12,047 nucleotides of DNA from an uncultured Clostridia bacterium (GTDB taxonomy: Bacteria; Bacillota; Clostridia; Oscillospirales; Acutalibacteraceae): contig CALCHE010000227.1 of NCBI GenBank assembly GCA_937901145.1, positions 1-12,047 of the forward strand, read 5' to 3'. Below, piece after piece: positions 1-7,573 of the stretch. The stretch's first letter is position 1. Every line of letters begins with the position of its first letter. The position numbers and the translations under genes were made by a program. The notes under the pieces were generated by a model, which was not told the DNA's origin, searched no databases, and saw only the letters and a list, made by a program, of their open reading frames with translations.

Positions 1-145
1 TTTTCAATGATATAGAATTAATAATCAGCTTAACATCAAAAAAATTAAGAAAACCTCTTATTTCTATCAAAATATTCAAGGAAAACAGAACAAAACATAT
101 GTAAAATATGAATCATATAGCTATTAATGAAAAGGAGCTGTAATA
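1..145 (+). promoter_or_regulatory. Leader of the glycoside operon with strong RBS
   Basis: This is AT-rich non-coding sequence before the first gene. A clear Shine-Dalgarno sequence, AAAGGAG (131-137), lies 8 nt before the ATG at 146 and fixes that start. A perfect short palindrome ATATGA-A-TCATAT (106-118) sits just upstream and could be an operator, although AT-rich DNA produces such palindromes by chance. I found no convincing sigma-A promoter; the best pair (TTCAAG 75-80, TATGTA 98-103) is weak. The promoter may lie further upstream or need an activator. Confidence 0.35.
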
Positions 146-2167
146 ATGGCACATTTTATTTATTCCGCATTCTGCGACGAATCAGGAGAGAACACCATCA
201 GTGGTCAGATGGCCGCATGTAAAAAAAACAGAATCACACATATGGAGCTTCGCGGCTTCGGTAAGACTCTGAACATCAATAATCTCACCGTTGAACAGGC
301 TAAAGAAATGAAAGCAGAGATTGACAGTGAGGGAATGAAGGTTTCATCCATCGGCTCAGGCTACGGTAAAATCAATATCAAAGAGGATTTTGAGCCTCAT
401 TTTGAGGCCTTTAAAAACACCGTCGAGGTCGCAAAGATTCTCGAAGCAAAATACATCAGAATTTTCAGCTTTTATTTCAGCGAAGGCGACTCTCACGAGC
501 AGTACAGAGATGAGGTTATCCGCAGAGTAAAGGCTATGACGGATTATGCACTTTCAGAAGGTCTTATCTGCTGTCACGAAAATGAAAAAGGAATTTACGG
601 TGACAACGCTGAAAGATGTCTTGACATTCTCACAGCCTGTGAAGGAAAGCTGAAAGCAGTTTTCGATCCTGCTAACTTCGTACAGTGCGGTGTTGATACC
701 CTAAAAGCCTATGACTTACTCGAAGATTACATAGAATATTTTCATATCAAGGATGCTCTTTACGAAAACTCTGATGTTGTGCCTGCAGGCGAAGGTGACG
801 GTAATGTAGAAGAAATTCTGAGAAGATTTGATAAGCATAAGAAAACCGTTATTCTTTCACTTGAGCCGCACCTCAAGGTTTTCGAGGGTCTGGGAAAGCT
901 CGAAGCAGCTATCAACAGTACAAGAAAAATCAAAGTAAATTCTTATCCGAGTCACGCCGAATCCTTTGAAGCAGCCGCCAATGCGATGTTTGATGTAGTA
1001 AACAGAATTCATCCTATCCGCTTCGGTATCATTGGTATGGGTAATATGGGAACCTCCCACGCTAAAAGCTTTATTAACGGCAAGATACGAGGTATGCGTA
1101 TAGCAGCTGTTGCAGATACCTGCGAGGATAAGCTTCTTTGGTCAAAGGAAAATCTTCTCGATGTAAAACTATATAATTCAGGAAAGGAACTTATCGAAAG
1201 TGGCGAGGTTGATGCAGTAATTATCTGTACACCTCACTATTCACATCCTGAGCTTGTTACTGAGTCGCTGAAAAACGGACTTCATGTAGTTTCTGAAAAG
1301 CCTGCAGGTGTATACACAAAACAGGTTCGTGAAATGAATGAATTCGCAATGAAACAAGACAAAACCTTCGCTATGATGTTTAACCAGCGAACAAACTGTG
1401 TTTACAGAAAGATAAAAGAAATAGTAGACAGCAAAAAATACGGAGAAATCCGTCGTGTGAACTGGATTATTACCGACTGGTACCGCACTCAGGCTTACTA
1501 TAACTCAGGCGGATGGAGAGCAACCTGGGTTGGTGAAGGCGGAGGCGTTCTTCTCAACCAATCCCCCCATCAGCTCGATTTATGGCAGTGGATTTGCGGT
1601 ATGCCCTCAAAGGTACGTGCTTTCTGCCACGAAGGCAAATGGCATGATGTGGAAATCGAAGACGATGTAACTATCTATGCGGAATATCCCAACGGAGCCA
1701 CAGGTGTATTCGTGACATCGACAGGTGATTTTCCCGGCACAAACAGACTGGAAATCACTATGGATAAAGCAAAACTTATCTGTGAAAAAGGCGAAAATAT
1801 TACTCTCTTCGAGCTTGAAGAAGCAATTTCTGAAAATATAGAAAAATGTGAAAACGGATTTGCAAGTATAGCTTACAAGGAAATCAAAGTAGAAACAGAC
1901 GGAATCAACGACCAACACCCTGGAGTACTCAACGCTTTTTCCGATCACATACTTTACGGCACTCCCCTGGTCGCTGAAGGAACAGAGGGCATAAACGGTC
2001 TGATGATTTCTAATGCCGCCCATCTTTCTTCATGGACAAATGAAACCGTATCTCTTCCCATAGACGAGGACAAGTTCTATTCTCTTCTTTCAGGGAAATC
2101 TGCTTCATCAAGAAAAAAAGAAGATGTAGTTTCAAAGGTTAACGAGGATATGAGCAGCACATTTTAA
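146..2167 (+). CDS. Fusion: sugar isomerase/epimerase TIM barrel + Gfo/Idh/MocA dehydrogenase
   Basis: This is a 673-residue two-domain protein. Residues 1 to about 288 form an AP-endonuclease-2/xylose-isomerase-like TIM barrel. The expected metal-ligand set is visible: Glu145 (in HENEKG), Asp174 (FDPANF), His200 (FHIKD) and Glu240 (LSLEPH). Residues 291-673 form an NAD(P)-dependent Gfo/Idh/MocA oxidoreductase, with Rossmann motif GMGNMG (297-302), EKP (384-386, Lys385 the usual catalytic lysine) and GGGVLLNQSPHQLD with His475 and Asp478. No start codon or ribosome site lies at the junction, so it is one polypeptide rather than two genes. Family knowledge suggests the dehydrogenase makes or reduces a keto-sugar or keto-glycoside and the metal-dependent barrel isomerises, epimerises or eliminates it; the exact substrate cannot be read from sequence. 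No signal peptide is visible, so it should be cytoplasmic. It is first in an operon with a second dehydrogenase and a GH130 enzyme. Confidence 0.9.
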   Translation: MAHFIYSAFCDESGENTISGQMAACKKNRITHMELRGFGKTLNINNLTVEQAKEMKAEIDSEGMKVSSIGSGYGKINIKEDFEPHFEAFKNTVEVAKILEAKYIRIFSFYFSEGDSHEQYRDEVIRRVKAMTDYALSEGLICCHENEKGIYGDNAERCLDILTACEGKLKAVFDPANFVQCGVDTLKAYDLLEDYIEYFHIKDALYENSDVVPAGEGDGNVEEILRRFDKHKKTVILSLEPHLKVFEGLGKLEAAINSTRKIKVNSYPSHAESFEAAANAMFDVVNRIHPIRFGIIGMGNMGTSHAKSFINGKIRGMRIAAVADTCEDKLLWSKENLLDVKLYNSGKELIESGEVDAVIICTPHYSHPELVTESLKNGLHVVSEKPAGVYTKQVREMNEFAMKQDKTFAMMFNQRTNCVYRKIKEIVDSKKYGEIRRVNWIITDWYRTQAYYNSGGWRATWVGEGGGVLLNQSPHQLDLWQWICGMPSKVRAFCHEGKWHDVEIEDDVTIYAEYPNGATGVFVTSTGDFPGTNRLEITMDKAKLICEKGENITLFELEEAISENIEKCENGFASIAYKEIKVETDGINDQHPGVLNAFSDHILYGTPLVAEGTEGINGLMISNAAHLSSWTNETVSLPIDEDKFYSLLSGKSASSRKKEDVVSKVNEDMSSTF

Positions 2168-2201
2168 ATGTCGCTTACACAAACTTTATAGGAGAATGAA
2201 T

Positions 2202-3209
2202 ATGAGAGTTTCAGTAGTAGGATGCGGAGCTATTTCTAACAATCATCTGAAAGCACTGAAAGGTCTGCACAATGTTGAAATTTCATCTGTTGTGGATATA
2301 AGTAAAGACCGTGCTGATGCTGCTGCTAAAAAATATCACTGTAAAGCATATTATGACTTCGAAACTATGCTTTTGGAAGATAAACCCGATTCTGTCCATA
2401 TCTGCACTCCTCATTACCTTCATGTTCCTATGGCTGTTTCTGCACTCGAAAAAAATATTCACGTTCTGTGCGAAAAGCCCTGTGCCATTTCAGAGTACGG
2501 TCTTAACCTACTCCGACAGTCTCAAAATAACAGCAGTGCAAAATTCGGTGTATGCTTTCAGAACAGATACTCAGAATCTGTAAAAGCCGTAAAAAACATT
2601 ATTGATAAAGGATTTTACGGTAAAGTAGTTTCTATAAGAGGTATCGTCCACTGGCGAAGGGAAGCTGACTATTACAGCGACGACTGGCACGGCACTCTCG
2701 AAAAAGAGGGTGGCGGTGTAACTGTCAACCAAGCTATACATACCCAGGACCTGATGCGATATCTTGTAGGAAGCGATACTGTTTCCGTAACAGCCCACAC
2801 CTTCAATGACCATCTTAAGGGTGTAATCGAGGTAGATGACACAGTCAACGCCTTATTCAGCTATGAAAACGGAGCTACAGGACTTTTAAATGCCACTACC
2901 GCCTTTTCAGATAACCGACCCTTTATAATTGATGTAATCTGTAAAAGAGCCACTCTTCGCATCGAGGGAAACAATGCTTATATTATAATGCATGGCAGGA
3001 TAAAAAAGCTTCGTTCAAAAAACAAGCTTGAATTTGTCGGCAAAAGCTATTGGGGTAGCGGTCACGCCCCTTTGATAAAGGACTTTTACGACTGCATAGA
3101 GAAAGGACGATATTTTATTCCGGATGCCTACGAAGGAGGAAAGGCCGTAGAAGAGTTTTTAGCAATTTATAAATCGTCTGATTCAGGCGAGACAGTATTT
3201 TTGAAATGA
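2202..3209 (+). CDS. Gfo/Idh/MocA family oxidoreductase
   Basis: This is a 335-residue NAD(P)-dependent sugar dehydrogenase of the Gfo/Idh/MocA family, of normal length. The N-terminal Rossmann fold opens with VVGCGA (G8, G10). CTPHYLH (68-74) and EKP (91-93, Lys92 the likely catalytic lysine) follow. The C-terminal alpha/beta domain carries EGGGVTVNQAIHTQDL with His180 and Asp183, the usual catalytic pair. An in-frame ATG at 2196 exists, but it lies 1 nt after the GGAG ribosome site (2191-2194). The ATG at 2202, with 7-nt spacing, is therefore the likely start. It resembles the dehydrogenase half of the preceding fusion (shared CTPHYxH, EKP and GGGVxxNQ blocks) and sits 34 nt after it. I infer that the two dehydrogenases work as an oxidation/reduction pair on one glycoside. 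Substrate unknown; cytoplasmic. Confidence 0.9.
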   Translation: MRVSVVGCGAISNNHLKALKGLHNVEISSVVDISKDRADAAAKKYHCKAYYDFETMLLEDKPDSVHICTPHYLHVPMAVSALEKNIHVLCEKPCAISEYGLNLLRQSQNNSSAKFGVCFQNRYSESVKAVKNIIDKGFYGKVVSIRGIVHWRREADYYSDDWHGTLEKEGGGVTVNQAIHTQDLMRYLVGSDTVSVTAHTFNDHLKGVIEVDDTVNALFSYENGATGLLNATTAFSDNRPFIIDVICKRATLRIEGNNAYIIMHGRIKKLRSKNKLEFVGKSYWGSGHAPLIKDFYDCIEKGRYFIPDAYEGGKAVEEFLAIYKSSDSGETVFLK

Positions 3210-3215
3210 GATGAT

Positions 3216-4235
3216 ATGATGAAAATCTTAAAACCAAAGCTTTGCAGTGCAGAGTGCATAAGAAAAATAGAAAAGCCCGTTCTTACCAAAGATGATATAC
3301 CCTATGAGGCTTCACTGATTTTTAATGCGGGCGTCGCTAAATACAACGGAAAATATGTTATGGTGTTCCGAAACGACTACGGTCCCACCGAAAAGACATA
3401 TCCTAAGGTTCGTTTCAAAACCTCTCTCGGCTTCGCAACAAGCGATGACGGTATAAACTGGACTGTAAGTAAAAAAACAATTTTTGATAACAAAAATCTT
3501 TCACCTGAAGATGAAATCAAAAGGCTTTATGATCCGAGAATTACTGTTATCGACGGAAAGCCTTACTTATGTATGGCTATGGATACTAAGCACGGTGTAA
3601 GAGGCTGTATCGCTGAAATCGATGATAATTTCGAAAAAATTAATATTATCAGCGCTTCAGCTCCCGACAACCGTAATATGGTGCTTTTCCCTGAAAAAAT
3701 CGGTGATAAATATGTGCGTCTCGAAAGACCGTTCCCTGTTTATTCACGCGGAGGAAAAGACAGATTCGACCTTTGGCTTTCGACTTCACCTGACCTTAAA
3801 TTCTGGGGTGAAACCGAGCTTGTGCTCGCTGTAGAGGATGTTCCCTACGCAAATGATAAAATCGGACCGGCAGCACCTCCGATAAAAACAGACAAGGGCT
3901 GGCTTACAATTTTTCACGCAGTTGATAAGGATAACAAAAGAAGAAAAAACGGCTGGGAAAGAGCGTGGAAGAAAAGATATTGTGCCGGCATTATGCTTCT
4001 CGATCTTAATGATCCGACAAAAATAATCGGTATGAGCAAGCTTCCTCTTATCGCTCCCGAAACCTATTACGAAACACAGACAGGCTTCCGTAAGCACGTA
4101 ATTTTTCCCGGTGGTATGATTTTAGAAGATAACGGAGAAGTAAAAATCTATTATGGTGCATCAGATACTGTAGAATGTCTCGCTACGGCCAGAGTAGAAG
4201 ATCTGATAGCTCTTTGCACTGATAAAAGAAAATAA
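3216..4235 (+). CDS. GH130 glycoside phosphorylase (beta-mannoside phosphorylase-like)
   Basis: This 339-residue protein has the five-bladed beta-propeller pattern of GH130, whose characterised members mostly phosphorolyse beta-mannosides (for example mannosyl-glucose or mannooligosaccharides) to mannose-1-phosphate. Seen here: NAGVAKYNGKYVMVFRND (37-54), the catalytic-acid motif YDPRI with Asp106, VRLERP (167-172) with a likely phosphate-contacting Arg, GPAAPPIKTDKGWL (217-230), FPGG (297-300) and YYGASD (312-317). It has no signal peptide, as expected for a cytoplasmic phosphorylase. It begins 6 nt after the preceding stop with only a weak ribosome site, and paired ATGs at 3216 and 3219, so its translation is probably coupled to the upstream gene. 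Presence beside two dehydrogenases and an epimerase-like barrel suggests it acts last, on a remodelled glycoside. A few GH130 subgroups are hydrolases, so phosphorolysis is likely but not proven. Confidence 0.88.
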   Translation: MMKILKPKLCSAECIRKIEKPVLTKDDIPYEASLIFNAGVAKYNGKYVMVFRNDYGPTEKTYPKVRFKTSLGFATSDDGINWTVSKKTIFDNKNLSPEDEIKRLYDPRITVIDGKPYLCMAMDTKHGVRGCIAEIDDNFEKINIISASAPDNRNMVLFPEKIGDKYVRLERPFPVYSRGGKDRFDLWLSTSPDLKFWGETELVLAVEDVPYANDKIGPAAPPIKTDKGWLTIFHAVDKDNKRRKNGWERAWKKRYCAGIMLLDLNDPTKIIGMSKLPLIAPETYYETQTGFRKHVIFPGGMILEDNGEVKIYYGASDTVECLATARVEDLIALCTDKRK

Positions 4236-4238
4236 ATT

Positions 4239-4284
4239 AAACAGCTGAAAATCACTGATATGATTTTCAGCTGTTTTTCTTTTA
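4239..4284. terminator. Rho-independent terminator between convergent operons
   Basis: A 16-bp perfect stem (4239-4254 paired with 4261-4276, arm AACAGCTGAAAATCA) with a 6-nt loop is followed on the + strand by TTTTTCTTTT. It starts 4 nt after the GH130 stop codon. On the - strand the stem is followed by a T-rich stretch (TTTAATTTATTTTC), so it can also end the transporter transcript. Confidence 0.93.
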
Positions 4285-4310
4285 AGTAAAAAATAATCAG
4301 ATACACCCAC

Positions 4311-5534
4311 TCATATTTTTGCTGCATTCTTTTTCTTTAAAAGAACCGACAAACAGCAAACAACAAAGGAAACGACAGTAATAATCATAATACAGATAAA
4401 CACATCGTTCCATCCTCGCGTATCAGCAATTTTTCCGAGAAGAGAAGTAGCAAGTGTACTGCCGACATAACAGAAGGTGTTAAGTACACCCGCCAAAAGA
4501 CCCGAGTCAATTTTATCTCTTGAATAAAGCGGTACCACGCTCGTTATAACATTATTTACCGCTGACATCAGACAGGCAATACCTCCAAAAAGCAGCAGTG
4601 TTACGGGCACCGACTTAAGATTAAGAGTAAAAATTATAAGAACCGTAAGAATGCTTGCGGCAAAATAAAAAGTACCGTTCAGAGCATTTTCATCCTTTTG
4701 TCTTCTATGCAGGATATTTACCAGAGAAGTACCGAAAATAGAAAGCACGGGAAGCAGCAAAGTTACAATAATGGACAAGGATGAAGCTACACCGAATTCC
4801 TCCTTTAAAATCGAAGGTACCCACGTCGTAATGCCATCCTTAATAAAGCCGTTAGCCACTGCCGAAATCAGTATAACGATAAAACCAACCACAAAAGCAG
4901 GAGTCAAAGATAGCTTATTTTTAACTTCAATTTCTTTAAAATCATCTTTGATTTTATTCTGCTGAAGAGCTGTCATTCCGACAAACCACAGGACAGCTAT
5001 TCCACCCGACAAAGCGGAAGCTGCATAAAATATCGTTATCCAGTTCAGTTCAAGATATGAGACAAGAGCTGCCAGGCCATAAGAAACAAAAGTACCCGTC
5101 GCTACTGTAGTACTCATAACCATAACTGCTCGTGGCAGCTTGCTGTCATCAAGATTATCTGAAAGTGTTTTTATAAGTGAAGACCAGAGTACCGACTGAA
5201 AAACACCGTTCAGAAACCAAAGATATTTCATCGGCTCTGTTTCCTGACAAAAAGTCATTCCTAAATTCACAAGACATGAGCCCAACAAAGAAACAGCTAC
5301 AGAAATTTTCGTATTATATCTTTTGCAAAGCAAACCGTTTATAAGCTGACCTGCTCCGTAAGCGAAAAAGAAAAATGAGCTTACAGTGCCGGCCGCTTCC
5401 TTAGTGGTATTCATCTGAGACAGTATCTCTACCATCGACGCGTTATAATTAAGTCTTGCCACATAGGCTGTGGTATAGGATGCCCAACACAGAAAAATAA
5501 TAAAATTAGATTTTTTATTCAATGATTTCGCCAT
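4311..5534 (-). CDS. MFS transporter, organophosphate antiporter (GlpT/UhpT)-like
   Basis: This 407-residue integral membrane protein of the major facilitator superfamily has about twelve hydrophobic segments. The first helix reads CWASYTTAYVARLNY (16-30), with Tyr20, Tyr24, Arg27 and Asn29. This resembles the Y-x3-Y-x2-R-x-N pattern of the organophosphate:phosphate antiporter family, where the Arg binds phosphate in GlpT. A charged central loop (about residues 190-210) separates the two halves, as usual. The start is 1 nt after the stop codon of the beta-helix gene and its GGGGAG site lies inside that gene's end, so the two are translationally coupled. I infer uptake of a sugar, sugar acid or sugar phosphate used by this locus; a phosphorylated substrate is suggested only by the family resemblance. 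Confidence 0.85.
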   Translation of the reverse strand: MAKSLNKKSNFIIFLCWASYTTAYVARLNYNASMVEILSQMNTTKEAAGTVSSFFFFAYGAGQLINGLLCKRYNTKISVAVSLLGSCLVNLGMTFCQETEPMKYLWFLNGVFQSVLWSSLIKTLSDNLDDSKLPRAVMVMSTTVATGTFVSYGLAALVSYLELNWITIFYAASALSGGIAVLWFVGMTALQQNKIKDDFKEIEVKNKLSLTPAFVVGFIVILISAVANGFIKDGITTWVPSILKEEFGVASSLSIIVTLLLPVLSIFGTSLVNILHRRQKDENALNGTFYFAASILTVLIIFTLNLKSVPVTLLLFGGIACLMSAVNNVITSVVPLYSRDKIDSGLLAGVLNTFCYVGSTLATSLLGKIADTRGWNDVFICIMIITVVSFVVCCLSVLLKKKNAAKI

Positions 5535-5535
5535 C

Positions 5536-6477
5536 TTACTCCCCTTCGCCGATTATTATTTCTGCATCGAAAGCACCCTTAAAAATATTATTCTTCGTCA
5601 AAAGCTTTACGCCGTCCGGATTTTCGAATACTATACCGTAGCTAAGCCCATCAGACTCATCAGGTAAAACGAAAACATTCTCTTTGATTTTAACATCGTA
5701 AACAGAAGGTCTGAAAATAATATATCCCCTACTTTTTCCTTTTGTGCCGGAAGAGCCGTCAAAGATATTCCTTACGATATGAATGTCGTGATGTGCACAG
5801 TCACCGTGGTGACCTATTCCAGGAAAACCTGCACATTTGAAAATATTATCAGAAATCATAATATTTCTGCACACCGTATCATCCTTACAGAAGTCAATAA
5901 GCGTACCGTCACAGTTATAAACCGGTCCGTAAGATCCATCATGGGCAAGATCGAGCTGTATCTGTTCATTTAAAAGATTTTCAGGGACCAGTGTATATGA
6001 ATTGCCTTCGAATATACAATTAGAAACCGTAGCATTTTCTGTAGAGTTAATCTCGATCATATGCCACATCGAGCAGTGACGGAAGCGGCATCCTTCTATA
6101 CGGATATTACGGCAGTGTACCGTATTCACGAGAGTAGATTTTTCTGTAAGCTCAGCATTTCCATCAAAAACTCCGCCTGAAATCACTACATCGTGAGTTC
6201 CTTCGTAGCCAGCCCAATCAGGCTCAGAATAAGAGGCAAGAAGATATCTTGTTATATTTTCACTTTCAGCGCTTCTTAAAATTACGGCATTATCTGAAAG
6301 TTTGAAGGTCTGACCTGAATAAAATATAAGTGCCGCAGATATAAGATATGTACCGTCCGGAAAATATACCGTTCCCCCATCCTTTACACTGTCTATACAT
6401 TCCTGCAAAGCCTTGGTATCGTCATGAATGCCGTCACCGTAAACATTTTTGTTATCTGTAATTTTTATAAAACTCAT
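5536..6477 (-). CDS. Right-handed beta-helix (pectate-lyase-3-like) protein
   Basis: This 313-residue protein opens with a block typical of Pectate_lyase_3/GH28-like beta-helices: GDGIHDDTKALQECID (14-29) then GGTVYFPDGTYLIS (34-47). Repeated coils of the type NIRIEGCRF, NATVSNCIF, NIMISDNIF, DIHIVRNIF and DVKIKENVF follow, which are parallel beta-helix rungs. Candidate active-site residues are EQIQLD (171-176) and the His-rich GHHGDCAHHD (222-231). No signal peptide is present, so it should act on an imported oligosaccharide rather than on polymer outside the cell. I chose the ATG at 6477 because AGAGGG lies 8 nt upstream and a promoter lies just before it; an in-frame ATG at 6510 overlaps the promoter. 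It is coupled to the transporter gene. Its reaction (hydrolase, lyase or epimerase) cannot be decided here. Confidence 0.82.
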   Translation of the reverse strand: MSFIKITDNKNVYGDGIHDDTKALQECIDSVKDGGTVYFPDGTYLISAALIFYSGQTFKLSDNAVILRSAESENITRYLLASYSEPDWAGYEGTHDVVISGGVFDGNAELTEKSTLVNTVHCRNIRIEGCRFRHCSMWHMIEINSTENATVSNCIFEGNSYTLVPENLLNEQIQLDLAHDGSYGPVYNCDGTLIDFCKDDTVCRNIMISDNIFKCAGFPGIGHHGDCAHHDIHIVRNIFDGSSGTKGKSRGYIIFRPSVYDVKIKENVFVLPDESDGLSYGIVFENPDGVKLLTKNNIFKGAFDAEIIIGEGE

Positions 6478-6500
6478 AGTTACTACCCTCTTTCTTTGAA

Positions 6501-6529
6501 ATTTTAACATTTTTCGCAGAAAACTTCAA
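6501..6529 (-). promoter_or_regulatory. Sigma-A promoter of the beta-helix/MFS operon
   Basis: On the - strand, -35 TTGAAG (6529-6524) is separated by exactly 17 nt from -10 TAAAAT (6506-6501), preceded by an extended -10 TG. Transcription would start near 6494, leaving a leader of about 17 nt that contains the AGAGGG ribosome site before ATG 6477. Confidence 0.65.
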
Positions 6530-6572
6530 GAGTTTGCGCTATGAATAAAAGTAATTTTAGGGACAATCAGCC

Positions 6573-6607
6573 AAATAAAAAGCACTCATACGTAAACGAG
6601 TACTTTT
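6573..6607 (-). terminator. Likely terminator downstream of the LytTR/ABC operon
   Basis: Read on the - strand, AAAAGTACTC (6607-6598) pairs with GAGTGCTTTT (6587-6578) across a 10-nt loop, with one G-U pair, and is followed by TATTT. On the + strand the same position would be a C-A mismatch, so it fits termination of - strand transcripts. It lies about 70 nt after the DUF3021 stop, beyond the left att-like repeat, whose outer arm it overlaps by two bases. Confidence 0.6.
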
Positions 6608-6642
6608 ATGAAATGGTGCGAGTGTTCATAAGGGATTTACTC
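6606..6642. repeat. Left att-like repeat (copy A)
   Basis: TTATGAA (6606-6612), then core ATGGTGCG (6613-6620), AGTG, TTCATAA (6625-6631) and GGGATTT (6632-6638). The outer TTATGAA/TTCATAA arms are a perfect inverted repeat around the core. ATGGTGCG..TTCATAA recurs in direct orientation at 9439-9457 (16 of 19 identical). The inner flank GAGTGTTCATAAGGGATTT (6620-6638) recurs inverted at 9417-9435 (18 of 19). Confidence 0.7.
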
Positions 6643-6677
6643 AAAGTATAAGTAAAACCGACTTCAAACATAGTATT

Positions 6678-7121
6678 CTACCCATTCTCCCTTGCTTGTT
6701 GCTTTTCTTTCAGCATTTCATTAAGCTTTTTAGTATTTCGTTTAGTTACGCAATAAATAATTGCCCAAACTGCCAAATAGCCTACAACAAAAATACCTGA
6801 GAAAACCAAAATTGGAGTTACACCCCATTCAATCCAATCGTTAAGCAGATAAGCACCTAAGTAGCTGAAATATAAGATAATACCGTGAATCAGAATTGCC
6901 GACATCAATGGTAGGCGTTCTATGTGATAAACAGCATTCATACCGCCTGCCGTAAAGGCAAGTACAGTTATTGAAAAAATTCCTGTACAGACCTGATTGA
7001 CAGTTAATGTATCTATCAGACCTTTATAATGCAGAATCAGATATAAAACAGCAAGAACAATCGGACCGAAACCGCAAGCAATCAGACCTCTGCGAAAAAA
7101 TTCCGTAACAAATCTTTTCAT
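6678..7121 (-). CDS. DUF3021 family membrane protein
   Basis: This 147-residue protein has about four transmembrane segments, near residues 14-34 (GFGPIVLAVLYLILHY), 41-62, 71-93 and 103-125. A basic N-terminus (MKRFVTEFFRRG) and a charged C-terminal tail follow the inside-positive pattern. Length and order match DUF3021, a family that typically sits next to a LytTR regulator. Its ATG overlaps the LytTR stop codon (ATGA, 7121-7118), so the two are translationally coupled. In streptococcal LytTR regulatory systems the partner membrane protein restrains the LytTR factor; by analogy this one may sense the membrane state and antagonise its neighbour. That role is inference. It is the last gene of the operon. 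Confidence 0.85.
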   Translation of the reverse strand: MKRFVTEFFRRGLIACGFGPIVLAVLYLILHYKGLIDTLTVNQVCTGIFSITVLAFTAGGMNAVYHIERLPLMSAILIHGIILYFSYLGAYLLNDWIEWGVTPILVFSGIFVVGYLAVWAIIYCVTKRNTKKLNEMLKEKQQARENG

Positions 7122-7561
7122 ATTCCTTCATACCTCCTTCTTATCTGTGAAAAACAACGCCTTGAAACATACTCACGATAACCGCATCTGAATACTGCAT
7201 CCACACCGCCGTTGAACACTGCGACAAAACGCTCAATACGGTGTTCGTTGGCAAGAGTAGACTTGTTAATGCGTATAAAATAAGAAGGCAGAATATTCTC
7301 TAAATCACGAAGCCTGTCCTGAATGCGGTAGCGATTTCCCTTAGTATCGACAGCTGTTACCTTTTTATCAACAACAGTTATACACTCTATTTCAGAGAAT
7401 AAGAGCCTTTTCATCTCATCATCATTGTATCCCATAATGCTTTCAGCACCTGAAAAGCTACAGACAAGATTTTCTATCTGCTCAGTCAGAGAAGAGGGAG
7501 CGTGAACATTTGCAATTATCTCTTCGTCCGCATCTTTATCTATAATGAGTTTGTATTTCAT
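7118..7561 (-). CDS. LytTR DNA-binding transcriptional regulator
   Basis: This 147-residue protein has a LytTR DNA-binding domain from about residue 46 to the C-terminus. The hallmark segment SYFIRINKSTLANEHRIERF (92-111) corresponds to the beta-strand/loop that enters the major groove in AgrA-like factors. The N-terminal 45 residues are not a receiver domain, so it is not a classical two-component response regulator. It fits the stand-alone LytTR regulators paired with DUF3021 proteins. An AAGGAT site precedes the start and the gene begins 12 nt after the permease stop. It probably autoregulates the operon through the ACCGAT direct repeat at 9103-9129 (inference from spacing). Confidence 0.88.
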   Translation of the reverse strand: MKYKLIIDKDADEEIIANVHAPSSLTEQIENLVCSFSGAESIMGYNDDEMKRLLFSEIECITVVDKKVTAVDTKGNRYRIQDRLRDLENILPSYFIRINKSTLANEHRIERFVAVFNGGVDAVFRCGYREYVSRRCFSQIRRRYEGI

Positions 7562-7573
7562 CGCATCAAATCC

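Noticed and set aside
6478..6510. N-terminal extension of the beta-helix protein from the ATG at 6510
   Set aside because: The extension would overlap the -10 box and has no ribosome site, while ATG 6477 has a good one.
6613..6619. CGCACCA on the - strand followed by a terminator-like hairpin, suggesting a tRNA 3' end
   Set aside because: No T-arm, anticodon stem or acceptor partner is present upstream at either copy of the repeat, so there is no tRNA here; the short match may be chance or a trace of an ancestral integration site.
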